Shown: positions 34,269-45,330 of the stretch, piece by piece | How the letters are laid out: each line of letters opens with the position of its first letter | Numbering within the stretch: the stretch's first letter is position 1 | Assembly (NCBI GenBank): GCA_907165135.1 | Contig: OU015566.1 | Coordinates: 12,322,157 to 12,386,156, forward strand | DNA: 64,000 bases | Direction of reading: 5' to 3' | From: Oikopleura dioica | Taxonomy: Eukaryota; Chordata; Appendicularia; Copelata; Oikopleuridae | The notes under the pieces: generated by a model | Databases searched by the model: none | Told to the model about the DNA's origin: nothing | Seen by the model: only the letters and a program-made list of their open reading frames with translations | Position numbers and translations under genes: made by a program

Positions 34269-36385
34269 ATGCCCCTCGTAAGGAGATCGATACAGCCTCA
34301 AGACCTCTGTCGGAAGAAACTTCCAGAACATGTCGAATCGGAGCTTGAAATGGTCACAAATAACGCCCTCTGTGGCGTTATTTCTCAACTTTCAGGTAGT
34401 CTTCCTTGATTTCAGTTAATTTCCAACACCTCCTTCAAGATCTCTCCCGACACGCAGAGAATTTATTCCAAGAACTCAGCTTGGAAGCGACGAATTTTAC
34501 TGATAGAGCACGGGAACTGGAAGAAAGAGTTGTAGATCTCAGCCAGCGACTTTCAATAGACAGAAACAACAACGCCGAATTAGAATTGAGAAATAGGGAA
34601 ATTCAGTTTGACCGGTACATCATGGCGAGAGATACGATTCCACAATCGCTAAAAGAAGTGTATGATCGCGCAGATGCTCCACCAGCACTAGAAAAGCTTC
34701 AGGTAAGAAATAACTGATGATTTTTTGTAAATTTTTGCAGAAATACCGAGACGACGGGAAAAACTGCCTGAAAATGTACACGAACCCGGACTACTTCTAC
34801 CTCATTTGGCGTGAAAAGATTCAAGCCGAAAATGAAGCCGATCGAAAGAGAAAACGCGACGAACGCGAGCGCAAAAAGCAGCAACTCAAGGTAACTCTTC
34901 AGTCAACTCGTGGTACTTGAGCTTCAGCTTGTCAAAACTTTCTTTTCGGCCAATCAATTGATGGAATCTGATCGAGAATTCATTAAATATTTTTAGATTC
35001 AGAAAGCCAAGCAACCGGAGAATCCAAAACCAGCGTCGAGGCCTTACTTGTAAGAAAAGTATTCTTTAAAAACACGCTCATTTAAAATTTAAGCGATAAA
35101 AATCAAGAAAAGGGCCGAGGAAAGGAGTTCCAAAAGTCCATCAGGATCCCAGCCGACTCAACGACGTACAGAAGAGACTCGCAGCCAATTAATCCGACTT
35201 CGAATTATATGGATACACTCCCTAGGAACGGATTTCTCGCTTTCAAGATTACTGTTGATTCTACTTCAGAAGTAAGTTCAGGAGAAAATCCTCGTTCAGA
35301 AAGAAAAACTCAAATGCCAAGAAACCCCAGTCAACAACAAACCTTTCTCATCAAAGTTCAATGTCCCACGAAATGTCAAAAATGTCGATTCGCTCAACCG
35401 CCTCAGCATCTCAGATTCGCCAGCACCAACAGTCGTCTTTCCCTCAGCCTCCACCGGCTCACATTCCTCCTCCTCCAAGTAGCGGATCTTTTCCGCCACC
35501 GCCTTCAGGATCTGCATGGCCACAGCCGCCCGCTGGCTTTCCCCCTTCGCCGGCTCCGTCGCAGCTTCCTAGCTATCAGAAACCAGGAGGCATGCCTCCG
35601 GGAATGACACACTTGCCTCCTAGTAATGTGCCTCCAACTCCTCCAGCTGCTGGTGGGCCGCCACCACCACCGCCGCCTCCTGGCATTGCACCTCCTCCGG
35701 GTCCTTCGTCTGGTCCTCCTCCACCTCCTGGTCCCGCTCCCCCGCCTGCACCAGCCCCAGCTCCGGCAAAATCAGCGGTATTGACAATTCAATTGAATCC
35801 TTTCCAGAAAATCCTTTTCAGATCGTTTCACCACCAAGTGGAGCAATCCAAAAGAGCGTGGATAACCGATCGGATCTTCTTGCACAAATTCAAAAGGGCC
35901 GAGAATTGCGGGTAGCTTTCAAGCATCTTAAACAAATCTTTTAAAAATAATTAAGCGAGTGCAACGCGAAGAGAAAGCACCTCCACCAAGTTCAACAGCT
36001 GGCGGAGGCATGATGACGGCGATGATGTCGATTGATGAGATCTTGCGAACGCGTAGAAACGTCATAGAGAGCAGCTCAGGTTAGTTTATTATCGAATCGA
36101 AGCTCGTACAAAGCTTTAGCGAGTAAATTTTATGATGACTGCGAAGTCGATGATGGTGACATTGAAGAGTTCTCCTTTTTTGAGAGCGACTTTGATAGTG
36201 ATGACTTAGAAGACGAGTCATTTATTATCGATTTATAGGTTGACTAGGATTCACTAACAAGAAAACCTAAAACCATGCGAGATTCACGAAGAAGACTAAA
36301 AATGAAGACTAAATTCGATGAATTTCAATTAACTTCTATTTTAGGCGAATCTGGCAGCGAGTCCGACTCTGAATGGGACGACTGA
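34269..36385 (+). CDS. WASF: WAVE/SCAR actin-nucleation promoting factor
   Basis: Activates Arp2/3 under Rac control within the WAVE regulatory complex. Starts MPLVRRSIQPQDLCRKKLPE, the WAVE homology domain, continuing VTNNALCGVISQLS, DLSRHAENLFQELS and KYRDDGKNCLKMYTNPDYF, then a basic region, a long proline-rich segment (about 35440-35780), and a C-terminal module: WH2 (DNRSDLLAQIQKGRELRRV), central helix (MMSIDEILRTRRNVIES) and acid tail GESGSESDSEWDD with the Arp2/3-binding Trp. An alternative last exon (about 36121-36238) gives a different acid tail. TTCGCTTTTAG lies just upstream of the ATG, 280 bp after SUMF1. An AATAAA follows at 36436. Confidence 0.93.
36121..36238 (+). other. WASF: Alternative acidic last exon of WAVE
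   Basis: A 40-odd-bp GT-AG intron after the codon for ESSS(G/A) leads in the same phase to ASKFYDDCEVDDGDIEEF, more acidic residues and a TAG at 36236-36238. The standard acidic exon lies further 3' (about 36344-36385) and joins in the same phase. Confidence 0.6.
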
Positions 36386-37469
36386 ATGGAAATACAATCA
36401 GCCCAATTGCCAACGTCCCGAATCTCTAACCAGTAAATAAATCAGTATACAAACTGTATGTTTCAACTTGTATCACAACACTTTACTATTCCCCTTACCA
36501 AAGACCAACTAACAATGAACAACTTAATTCCTGTTTATATTTAATCCCTTATCCAAGTTACGGTTACTGTTATATATGGCTTATATATAATTTAAATACT
36601 TCTGTAAGATATATTGAGTAATAAGCGTAACCTGTGACAAAATGCGTGTAATAATTCTTTCACTTCACTAAAAATTCTTCAAATAATTCGTGATGACTTT
36701 GATTCTTCTGCAATACAATCGTACTTAACAGTACAAGCAAAACTAAACATATAAGAGAAACATTTGTCTTGTTTTTCTATTTAATAGTAGAGAGTAATTT
36801 ACTCTTTTTTTTTTGTTTCCTTTAACTGATGCAGTAATATGCAGGAGATTGAAAAATAATCGGATAAATCACCAACGTTTCAAAATGACATTGAAGAGGG
36901 AAATGAATCATCCAGCCAGTCAGTGAACTCCACAGAATAGCAAGCAAAGAAGACCTTCACAGAAAGGTACGTATATTTTATAGAATGAAGGATAAAAGAT
37001 GTTACTCAGAAGCAGTTTTCAAGAATCTCTCTAAATTTTTTAATTTCAAAAATTCACTGCACAAATTTTTTATGAAATAAAAATGTCTTCAAATGCTTGA
37101 TTTTACAGTTTGCTCTGGAATGAACTGGATGGTGTAAGCAGTAGGAAAAAGATACCACTTGTTCTTCTCCATGTTTCCGAACTCTTCGTTCACTAATTTG
37201 CATTTTATCAGACTGATTTTGTCGGTTGAGAGACAAGAGTTTGAAGGGAATTCGAGTGCTGGATGGGAGGAGGTTGTTTTTGAAAATAGAAAAGGAAAAG
37301 TTTTTCGTGATGGCAAAGAAAAAGAAAAATGGGCGATTACTGCATTCCAAAAAACGATTCTGGACCAGGATTCTTCGCGAATTCGCCAAAAAGCGAAGCG
37401 AAGCGAGGCAAAGCGAAATAGAAACTTGAAAAACCGAAAAATCGCACGATCTGAATTGAAAGAAGAAGC
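36386..37469. other. AT-rich spacer, no clear gene
   Basis: Contains the WAVE poly(A) signal (AATAAA, 36436-36441). A plus-strand open frame from 37159 is Lys/Arg-rich and merges into the decayed kinase; otherwise nothing recognisable. Confidence 0.4.
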
Positions 37470-38182
37470 CGGAGAATGGATTCTGCACAGATCTTTAAAA
37501 TCGATTTCTGAAGGAGGAGAAGCGATTGTTTTGGAAGAAAAGTTTGGAGAATTGAACGTCGCCGGGTGCAGGCTTTTGACTCGGCGTTGTTTACTAAAAA
37601 TGATGAAGAGTTGAAGTTTAAGATTCATCTTTCCAATGGTAAGAATAATTGTTTTATTTTCGATTTTTTCATTTTTAGATTATGGAACCGCCGAAAATAG
37701 AGAAGAAGATGACGTTCCCGTGATCCCCCGGCATTCAAATATCATCAAGAATCATTGCAACATCGAAGTCTACTCGAGCAAAGACAACAAAAATGAATGA
37801 TCGTGGATCACGATCATGGAAAAGTGCGACGGTAATCTCCGAAGCCGACTTAAAAAAGAAGATCTCAACTTGGAAGCACGAAAGAGTGAAAGCGAAAGAG
37901 TGAAAGAGTGAAAGCATGAAAGAGCACGGAGTGAAAGACGGACTTGCTTATTTGGAGCGCGTCGGAATCGGGCATAAAGACAAGAAGCCCGAAAATGTTC
38001 TCCTCAAAGATGGAAAACCATGGATCGATTACGGAACGTTGGAACTACGTTCCGATTACGGAACGTTGGAACGTTGGAACGAAGAAGCTACCGCGAAATG
38101 GGCTACGCGCGGAGAGGAAGCAAATATAAAAACAGATTCTATTTATGTAAGTTTTAAATTCGATTATTTTGAATTAATTTAG
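37470..38182 (+). pseudogene. Decayed protein-kinase gene
   Basis: Kinase subdomains appear in order but in broken frames: SEGGEAIVLEEKFGEL (ATP-site side), a 40-bp GT-AG intron near 37640, RHSNIIKNHCNIEVYSS (helix C to strand 4), an in-frame TGA, then SWITIMEKCDGNLRSRLKK (hinge), further stops and GAAAGAGTGAAAG-type micro-repeats, and HKDKKPENVLLKDGKPW (catalytic loop; HKDKKPEN for HRDLKPEN). DFG is not intact (DYG), and a short tandem GATTACGGAACGTTGGAAC duplication interrupts the activation loop. Frame breaks and lost motifs point to a pseudogene. Confidence 0.65.
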
Positions 38183-38280
38183 ATGCTGGTTCTGCTGCTT
38201 TTTCGGGAACTTTCGGGAAAAAGGATTCACAAAAAAGTCTTCTTTACAATCCCATCGGATTCGAAAAGAAGGATTCGAAA

Positions 38281-41200
38281 TGATCCCTGGTTGAAAACGC
38301 TTCTAGAAATATCCCTGGTTGGGTCTTTAAAAAACGCTTCTGGCCGATTCACAGTCTCTAGAAATATCCCTGGTTGGGTCTTTAAAAAACATGTCTCAGT
38401 CTCTAGAAACACATCGGGTTAATAAAAAAAGAAAGCCTGTGGCCATGTCTCAGTCTCTAGAAACACATCGGGTTAATAAAAAAAGAAAGCCTGTGGCCAT
38501 GTCTCAGTCTCTAGAAACACATCGGGTTAATAAAAAAAGAAAGCCTGTGGCCATGTCTCAGTCTCTAGAAACACATCGGGTTAATAAAAAAAGAAAGCCT
38601 GTGGCCATGTCTCAGTCTCTAGAAACACATCGGGTTAATAAAAAGAAAGCCTGTGGCCATGTCTCAGTCTCTAGAAACACATCGGGTTAATAAAAAAAGA
38701 AAGCCTGTGGCCATGTCTCAGTCTCTAGAAACACATCGGGTTAATAAAAAAAGAAAGCCTGTGGCCATGTCTCAGTCTCTAGAAACACATCGGGTTAATA
38801 AAAAAAGAAAGCCTGTGGCCATGTCTCAGTCTCTAGAAACACATCGGGTTAATAAAAAAAGAAAGCCTGTGGCCATGTCTCAGTCTCTAGAAACACATCG
38901 GGTTAATAAAAAAAGAAAGCCTGTGGCCATGTCTCAGTCTCTAGAAACACATCGGGTTAATAAAAAAAGAAAGCCTGTGGCCATGTCTCAGTCTCTAGAA
39001 ACACATCGGGTTAATAAAAAAAGTACGCCTGTGGCCATGTCTCAGTCTCTAGAAACACATCGGGTTAATAAAAAAAGAAAGCCTGTGGCCATGTCTCAGT
39101 CTCTAGAAACACATCGGGTTAATAAAAAAGAACGCCTGTGGCCATGTCTCAGTCTCTAGAAACACATCGGGTTAATAAAAAGAAAGCCTGTGGCCATGTC
39201 TCAGTCTCTAGAAACACATCGGGTTAATAAAAAAAAAGAAACAATCGCCTGTGGCCATGTCTCAGTCTCTAGAAACACATCGGGTTAATAAAAAAGTACG
39301 CCTGTGGCCATGTCTCAGTCTCTAGAAACACATCGGGTTAATAAAAAGTACGCCTGTGGCCATGTCTCAGTCTCTAGAAACACATCGGGTTAATAAAAAA
39401 AGAACGCCTGTGGCCATGTCTCAGTCTCTAGAAACACATCGGGTTAATAAAAAAAGTACGCCTGTGGCCATGTCTCAGTCTCTAGAAACACATCGGGTTA
39501 ATAAAAAAAGTACGCCTGTGGCCATGTCTCAGTCTCTAGAAACACATCGGGTTAATAAAAAAAGTACGCCTGTGGCCATGTCTCAGTCTCTAGAAACACA
39601 TCGGGTTAATAAAAAAAGTACGCCTGTGGCCATGTCTCAGTCTCTAGAAACACATCGGGTTAATAAAAAAAGAAAGCCTGTGGCCATGTCTCAGTCTCTA
39701 GAAACACATCGGGTTAATAAAAAAAGTACGCCTGTGGCCATGTCTCAGTCTCTAGAAACACATCGGGTTAATAAAAAAAGTACGCCTGTGGCCATGTCTC
39801 AGTCTCTAGAAACACATCGGGTTAATAAAAAAAGTACGCCTGTGGCCATGTCTCAGTCTCTAGAAACACATCGGGTTAATAAAAAAAGTACGCCTGTGGC
39901 CATGTCTCAGTCTCTAGAAACACATCGGGTTAATAAAAAGTACGCCTGTGGCCATGTCTCAGTCTCTAGAAACACATCGGGTTAATAAAAAGTACGCCTG
40001 TGGCCATGTCTCAGTCTCTAGAAACACATCGGGTTAATAAAAAAAGTACGCCTGTGGCCATGTCTCAGTCTCTAGAAACACATCGGGTTAATAAAAAAAG
40101 TACGCCTGTGGCCATGTCTCAGTCTCTAGAAACACATCGGGTTAATAAAAAAAGTACGCCTGTGGCCATGTCTCAGTCTCTAGAAACACATCGGGTTAAT
40201 AAAAAAAGTACGCCTGTGGCCATGTCTCAGTCTCTAGAAACACATCGGGTTAATAAAAAAAGTACGCCTGTGGCCATGTCTCAGTCTCTAGAAACACATC
40301 GGGTTAATAAAAAAAGTACGCCTGTGGCCATGTCTCAGTCTCTAGAAACACATCGGGTTAATAAAAAAAGTACGCCTGTGGCCATGTCTCAGTCTCTAGA
40401 AACACATCGGGTTAATAAAAAAAGTACGCCTGTGGCCATGTCTCAGTCTCTAGAAACACATCGGGTTAATAAAAAGTACGCCTGTGGCCATGTCTCAGTC
40501 TCTAGAAACACATCGGGTTAAAAAGTACGCCTGTGGCCATGTCTCAGTCTCTAGAAACACATCGGGTTAATAAAAAGTACGCCTGTGGCCATGTCTCAGT
40601 CTCTAGAAACACATCGGGTTAATAAAAAGTACGCCTGTGGCCATGTCTCAGTCTCTAGAAACACATCGGGTTAATAAAAAGTACGCCTGTGGCCATGTCT
40701 CAGTCTCTAGAAACACATCGGGTTAATAAAAAGTACGCCTGTGGCCATGTCTCAGTCTCTAGAAACACATCGGGTTAATAAAAAGTACGCCTGTGGCCAT
40801 GTCTCAGTCTCTAGAAACACATCGGGTTAATAAAAAGTACGCCTGTGGCCATGTCTCAGTCTCTAGAAACACATCGGGTTAATAAAAAGTACGCCTGTGG
40901 CCATGTCTCAGTCTCTAGAAACACATCGGGTTAATAAAAAACGCCTGTGGCCATGTCTCAGTCTCTGTCGGGTTAATAAAAAAAGTACGCCTGTGGCCAT
41001 GTCTCAGTCTCTAGAAACACATCGGGTTAATAAAAAAAGTACGCCTGTGGCCATGTCTCAGTCTCTAGAAACACATCGGGTTAATAAAAAAAGTACGCCT
41101 GTGGCCATGTCTCAGTCTCTAGAAACACATCGGGTTAATAAAAAAAGTACGCCTGTGGCCATGTCTCAGTCTCTAGAAACACATCGGGTTAATAAAAAGT

Positions 41201-41609
41201 CTCAGTCTCTAGAAACACATCGGGTTAATAAAAAGTACGCCATGTCTCAGTCTCTAGAAACACATCGGGTTAATAAAAAGTACGCCTGTGGCCATGTCTC
41301 AGTCTCTAGAAACACATCAGTCGCCATGTCTCAGTCTCTAGAAACACATCGGGTTAAAAAAAGTACGCCTGTGGCCATGTCTGTCTCTAGAAACACATGT
41401 TAGTGTCTCAGTCTCTAGAAACACATCGGGTTAATAAAAAAAGTACGCCTGTGGCCATGTCTCAGTCTCTAGAAACACATCGGGTTAATAAAAAAAGTAC
41501 GCCTGTGGCCATGTCTCAGTCTCTAGAAACACATCGGGTTAATAAAAAAAGTACGCCTGTGGCCATGTCTCAGTCTCTAGAAACACATCGGGTTAATAAA
41601 AAAAGTACG
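38281..41609. repeat. 54-bp minisatellite array, about 60 copies
   Basis: Tandem units of usually 54 bp, each with CAGTCTCTAGAAACACATCG and a poly(A) tract. Lengths of 51-55 bp arise mainly from A-run changes. The 5' half carries units ending AAAGCCTGTGGCC, the 3' half mostly units ending TACGCCTGTGGCC. Divergent copies lie at the 5' edge (38281-38390), and truncated ones at about 40950-41400. In one frame 54-bp units read MSQSLETHRVNKKRKPVA, but 52-bp units break the frame, so protein coding is unlikely. Confidence 0.97.
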
Positions 41610-42071
41610 CCTGTGAATAGCCGCTCAAGCTTCAAAGCGACAGAGTCTCCCTCCTTAATAAAGGTTTTCCTACTCTGCCTGTCCCCATCCCCGCCCACAC
41701 CCGTTTTTAGAAAAACTCCAGAAGATTTACTAAATCACAGCTTTACGGTTTCGCCAATTTAGCGAAATCAAGAAGAGAAATCTGGAAATGAAAATCTGGA
41801 AATGAAAAAAGAAAGCTCATAGTTGAGAATCTGATCAAGATGAATTTTTAGATTATAATTATTTTATTAAAACAGTAAAAGTTCCTGTTAAATGCCATTC
41901 CTGCAAAAACAACGAATTTGAAAACAAGATGCCAACTCAAAGACGAGGAAAGCACCCGGGGTAGAAGCTCATTTTATCTTTATTTCTTATCCCATGCAAA
42001 AGTACTTTAAAATTTTCAAAATAGTACAGAAGATCTCAGGTAGGTAAAAAGTAAAAGGAAGGAAAATAGGA
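41610..42071. other. Spacer, no gene seen
   Basis: Between the minisatellite and the 3' end of ARHGAP39. AT-rich, with a short duplicated AATCTGGAAATGAAA near 41785-41810. No gene recognised. Confidence 0.4.
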
Positions 42072-44146
42072 CTACACTTTTTCTACAGTGAAGCAACTGT
42101 CGTATTCTGCAGCTGATGAGGTATCCATGCCGTCGATTAAATTACGTAGAAAGTTAATTTCTCGCCGGCTTATAAGAAGTAACTATTAGATGGAAACGAT
42201 TAAGAGCAGACCTGTTATCAAGTAAGAGCCGAGGGTCGTCCGACATTGGACGAAAAAGATTCGGAGCCATGACCATCGCCAAATTCGCCGAATCCATTCT
42301 CGTCTTTTGATTTACCTTCAAACTAGTTAGTAAGCAGTTTTCTATTCAAAAACAGACCTCTTCTTTTGCGAAAACTTGCAGAAATCTTATCAGATGAGTA
42401 AGACAAGATTTTGTCACATCTGAAAGCTTAGAAATGATCTTCAATGACTCCTCCTTGTCTTCCGAAGTGTCGAGGATCTCCTCCGTAAGTTCCATCGGAA
42501 AGATAGGCTCAGCCATTTCCCGTAGCCATAGTTTTAAAAGTGAGCAAGCCACATGAGCATCGTCAGAATTCCGCACATGATAGTCTTCCACATCAACTCG
42601 AAGAGCATTCACTCGGTCGATTTCTCCAGGTAAACGAAATATGCCCTCTGCTGAAAGTCCTCCAAGGCGAATTATTTCTGAAGTGAGTTCTCGTTGAATC
42701 CACGGAATTTCTAGCTCTGGGAATGAGTCTTTTTGTGTGGCGAGTATTTCTTCGAGGGTAGTGCCGAACATGCTTTTTTGATAAATATGCCGCTATAAAT
42801 TGAATTTTAGCATGCTAAAAATATTTGGTGAAATACCTTTGCCAACAAGATCTCCGGCTCGCCTGGGTCGATCAAACCTCTTCTGTTGCCCTTTTCGACG
42901 ACCTTCTTTAATCTTGATAAACAGCCTATAATTTAGCTAAAGATCTCATTCATTTAACTTTTCATACTTTGATAAATAGGTTTATGAGTACGTTCATGAA
43001 GACTGAGCCACTCTCTTATTAACTTTTGAACGTTCTCGTTTGACGGAGCGAAGAAGTAAAGGCAGATTGCTGATAGCTCAAGAAGTTTTGGAAGACATTC
43101 ATCAGCAGGATTATCTCGGCTCTAATTGAAAGGAGGAAGTGAATAGTTTGACAAGCAATTAACCTGTTTGATAATGATCGGATAAATCTCGTTCGCGAGT
43201 TCTGAGTGATTCCAGCCAAGAGAAATCAAGCTCACAAGATCATCAGCTTTCTCTCCATCCAAATAATTATTCACAAGCCTAAAGCACTCTCCAAACTCCT
43301 TCATCAACACCTTCGATGATCCATTTGTAAGCGGTCTTTTCAGAGGCTTCTTCTGAAAAGTCAGCAATTCAGAAACCGCCATTGGCTTTTTCATGAAGCC
43401 TCGATTTAATTGAAATGCGCCAGCGCATGTCTCGCCAAAAGTTGACTTTGGTCCTTTCGCTGACGATGTTGAGAGGCTTCTTCGAATGTTTTTCGATGCA
43501 GGAGATTTTGTTGGAGTCGCGACGGATTTAGACTTTTCTCGAGAAATTAATCTTGAGTTGTTCAAAGCTGATTTTTCTGGCGACGATTCTGGCGAAGATT
43601 CTGCTCCAACACCGGGAGTTCTTCTTGGTGTTGTACTTCCACTTTTTGCAATTGTACTTTGAGAAGTGTGATCTTCATTTTCTGCTTCTTCCTCGTTCAT
43701 TTCCTCTATTAAATCTTCTCTGGAGCTCATCGAGTGTCCTGCGCTCGAGGTATTCAAAAGCTGACGAGTGCTTGTATTATTCGACGCTGTTGAAGCCGCG
43801 TCGTTATTTGTGCTCGTTGTGCTCTTGGCATTGGAGATTTCGGAATCCTGGCGAGCTCTTCGTTGACGCTGCTGGAATCTAGCGAGAGGGATGATATCCG
43901 CGTCAAGGGGCCTGTGCCAAACTGTCGTCATTTTGAACGCGTTGTAATAATAGAACCGGCTGAAAGAAAAGATAAGAAATTGATTGAAAACAAGGAAGAG
44001 TACCCAGTTGAATGATCAAAGAGCTCCCACCATTGAGACAAGTTCGCCTGTTTTATCGGCTCTCCAATGGGGGCTTCCCACTGGCACTGACCCGTACCGA
44101 GGTTGGCGAACATTCGCTCGCCGCGCTCATATATTTCCACCCACAT
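42072..44146 (-). CDS. ARHGAP39: ARHGAP39/Vilse-type RhoGAP
   Basis: Rac/Cdc42 GTPase-activating protein acting downstream of Robo in ax­on guidance in other animals. WW domain 1: MWVEIYERGERMFANLGTGQ; WW domain 2: QWWELFDHSTG then RFYYYNAF and TVWHRPLDADIIPL. A Ser/Thr-rich linker follows, then a MyTH4 domain (KKPLKRPLTNGSSK, LGWNHSELANEIYPIIIKQ) and the RhoGAP domain with the catalytic Arg in GIFRLPGEIDRVNAL, SLLKLWLREMAEPIFP, CLTHLIRFLQVFA and NLAMVMAPN-like sequence. Ends CFTVEKV. Domain order is as in animal ARHGAP39. It begins 115 bp after EXOSC4 on the same strand, so it may be the last gene of an operon. The very 5' end could include another exon. Confidence 0.92.
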
Positions 44147-44261
44147 AATGTGTGGCGGAAGGTACTTTCCTCGCCAATCTTTTCAAATAACCGATCTCTA
44201 AAAACTGTAGATGTTTTCCGGGTTTTCTAAGTTCACGGTGGTGTGGCAGTCAAAAAGAGAG

Positions 44262-45218
44262 CTATCGAACATCTCGCCGTTGGAGAATGATCGTGTTCAG
44301 TTGGTGATAAATGTTCTTTATTGCTTCTGAAATGTCCTTCGTGATCTTTTCTAGCTAACAAAGGGCTCAATTTTATCATAATTTTTTGGAATGATACAAG
44401 GACGTTAGTTTCAAATACATTGATGAGCCCTAAAATAATCCATGTGCAGTCGTGATTCCACTTCAAAAAACACCATCTCTCCCGTCTTCGGCATTCCAGT
44501 AGCCACAATCGTCGGTATTCTTGCTGTTTCCTCCGAGTACGCTAAAAAACAATAGGCAGCTGTTCACTCTTTCATGCTTTACCTAAATCCAAGAGCGAAT
44601 AGGCAACATTATCTTTGATAGCGACGCCGCATGAGACAGCACAGCAAACGTCCCGAATGGGAATGCCGGCATCGATCAAGGCCAAAGTCGCTGCATTCAC
44701 ACACACGGCGTAATCGCCTCCATCAGCTTGAAGGACCTCAACAAAGATGGAAATGGCAGAGCGAGGATAAAGAGTAGTCAGAATTGTAGCCTCAAATGTC
44801 TTCTTCAGTGAGAGCGAAATTTCTTGCGCTTTCTTGTCACCTGGAAAAGTTTTATAGAAAGACCAATATTTTCAACCTTACCTCTCGCTCTTCTCTTTCT
44901 TTCCGCCGAAGCAAAAGCCGCTCTTGAATACTCAACATCAACAATACATCTCTCCTGGCTAACAGCTCCCCTTTGGCTGGCCATCGGCTCCCGCGGCCCA
45001 AAAACCGCCGCTAAGACTTTCGTATTTCCCTAATAAGCCCAATTAACTCCAAATTCAGTCCCTCGAGAACAATAAATTACATGATTCGACAAATTTACCT
45101 GTTGTAAAATAGCTGATCCATCGGCGTGATCAAAAACGCCCAGGCGACCTTGAATCTTTCGAAATTCTGCTGCTCGTCGTCCGTCGAAACGGAATCCTTC
45201 GTCTGATAAAAGCTCCAT
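44262..45218 (-). CDS. EXOSC4: Exosome complex component RRP41
   Basis: RNase PH-type subunit of the nine-subunit RNA exosome ring (nucleus and cytoplasm). MELLSDEGFRFDGRRAAEFR, then GRLGVFDHADGSAILQQ, GNTKVLAAVFGPREP, ERKRRARGDKKAQEISLSLK and VLQADGGDYAVCVNAATLAL match the family closely. The last exon, LEKITKDISEAIKNIYHQL to QRRDVR, joins only if the last intron starts with GC (about 44330-44403). The ATG at 45218 follows a CTTTTTCAG acceptor by 1 bp, and DDX52 ends 113 bp upstream, suggesting an operon. Confidence 0.92.
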
Positions 45219-45330
45219 TCTGAAAAAGTCAACCTTCAGCATTCATCATTCAGAGTCGATGTGAGTCGCGCTTATTTTATAGACGTATGGAAATGAGTTT
45301 GTTAATTTAAAGTCTGAGCGCACTTTCTCT

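Noticed and set aside
38281..41609. CRISPR-like array
   Set aside because: The repeats abut without unique spacers and the genome is animal; it is a minisatellite.
38391..41762. Long plus-strand ORFs made of an 18-residue repeat
   Set aside because: They arise because many satellite units are 54 bp; 52-bp units break the frame often and both frames alternate, so selection for protein is not evident.
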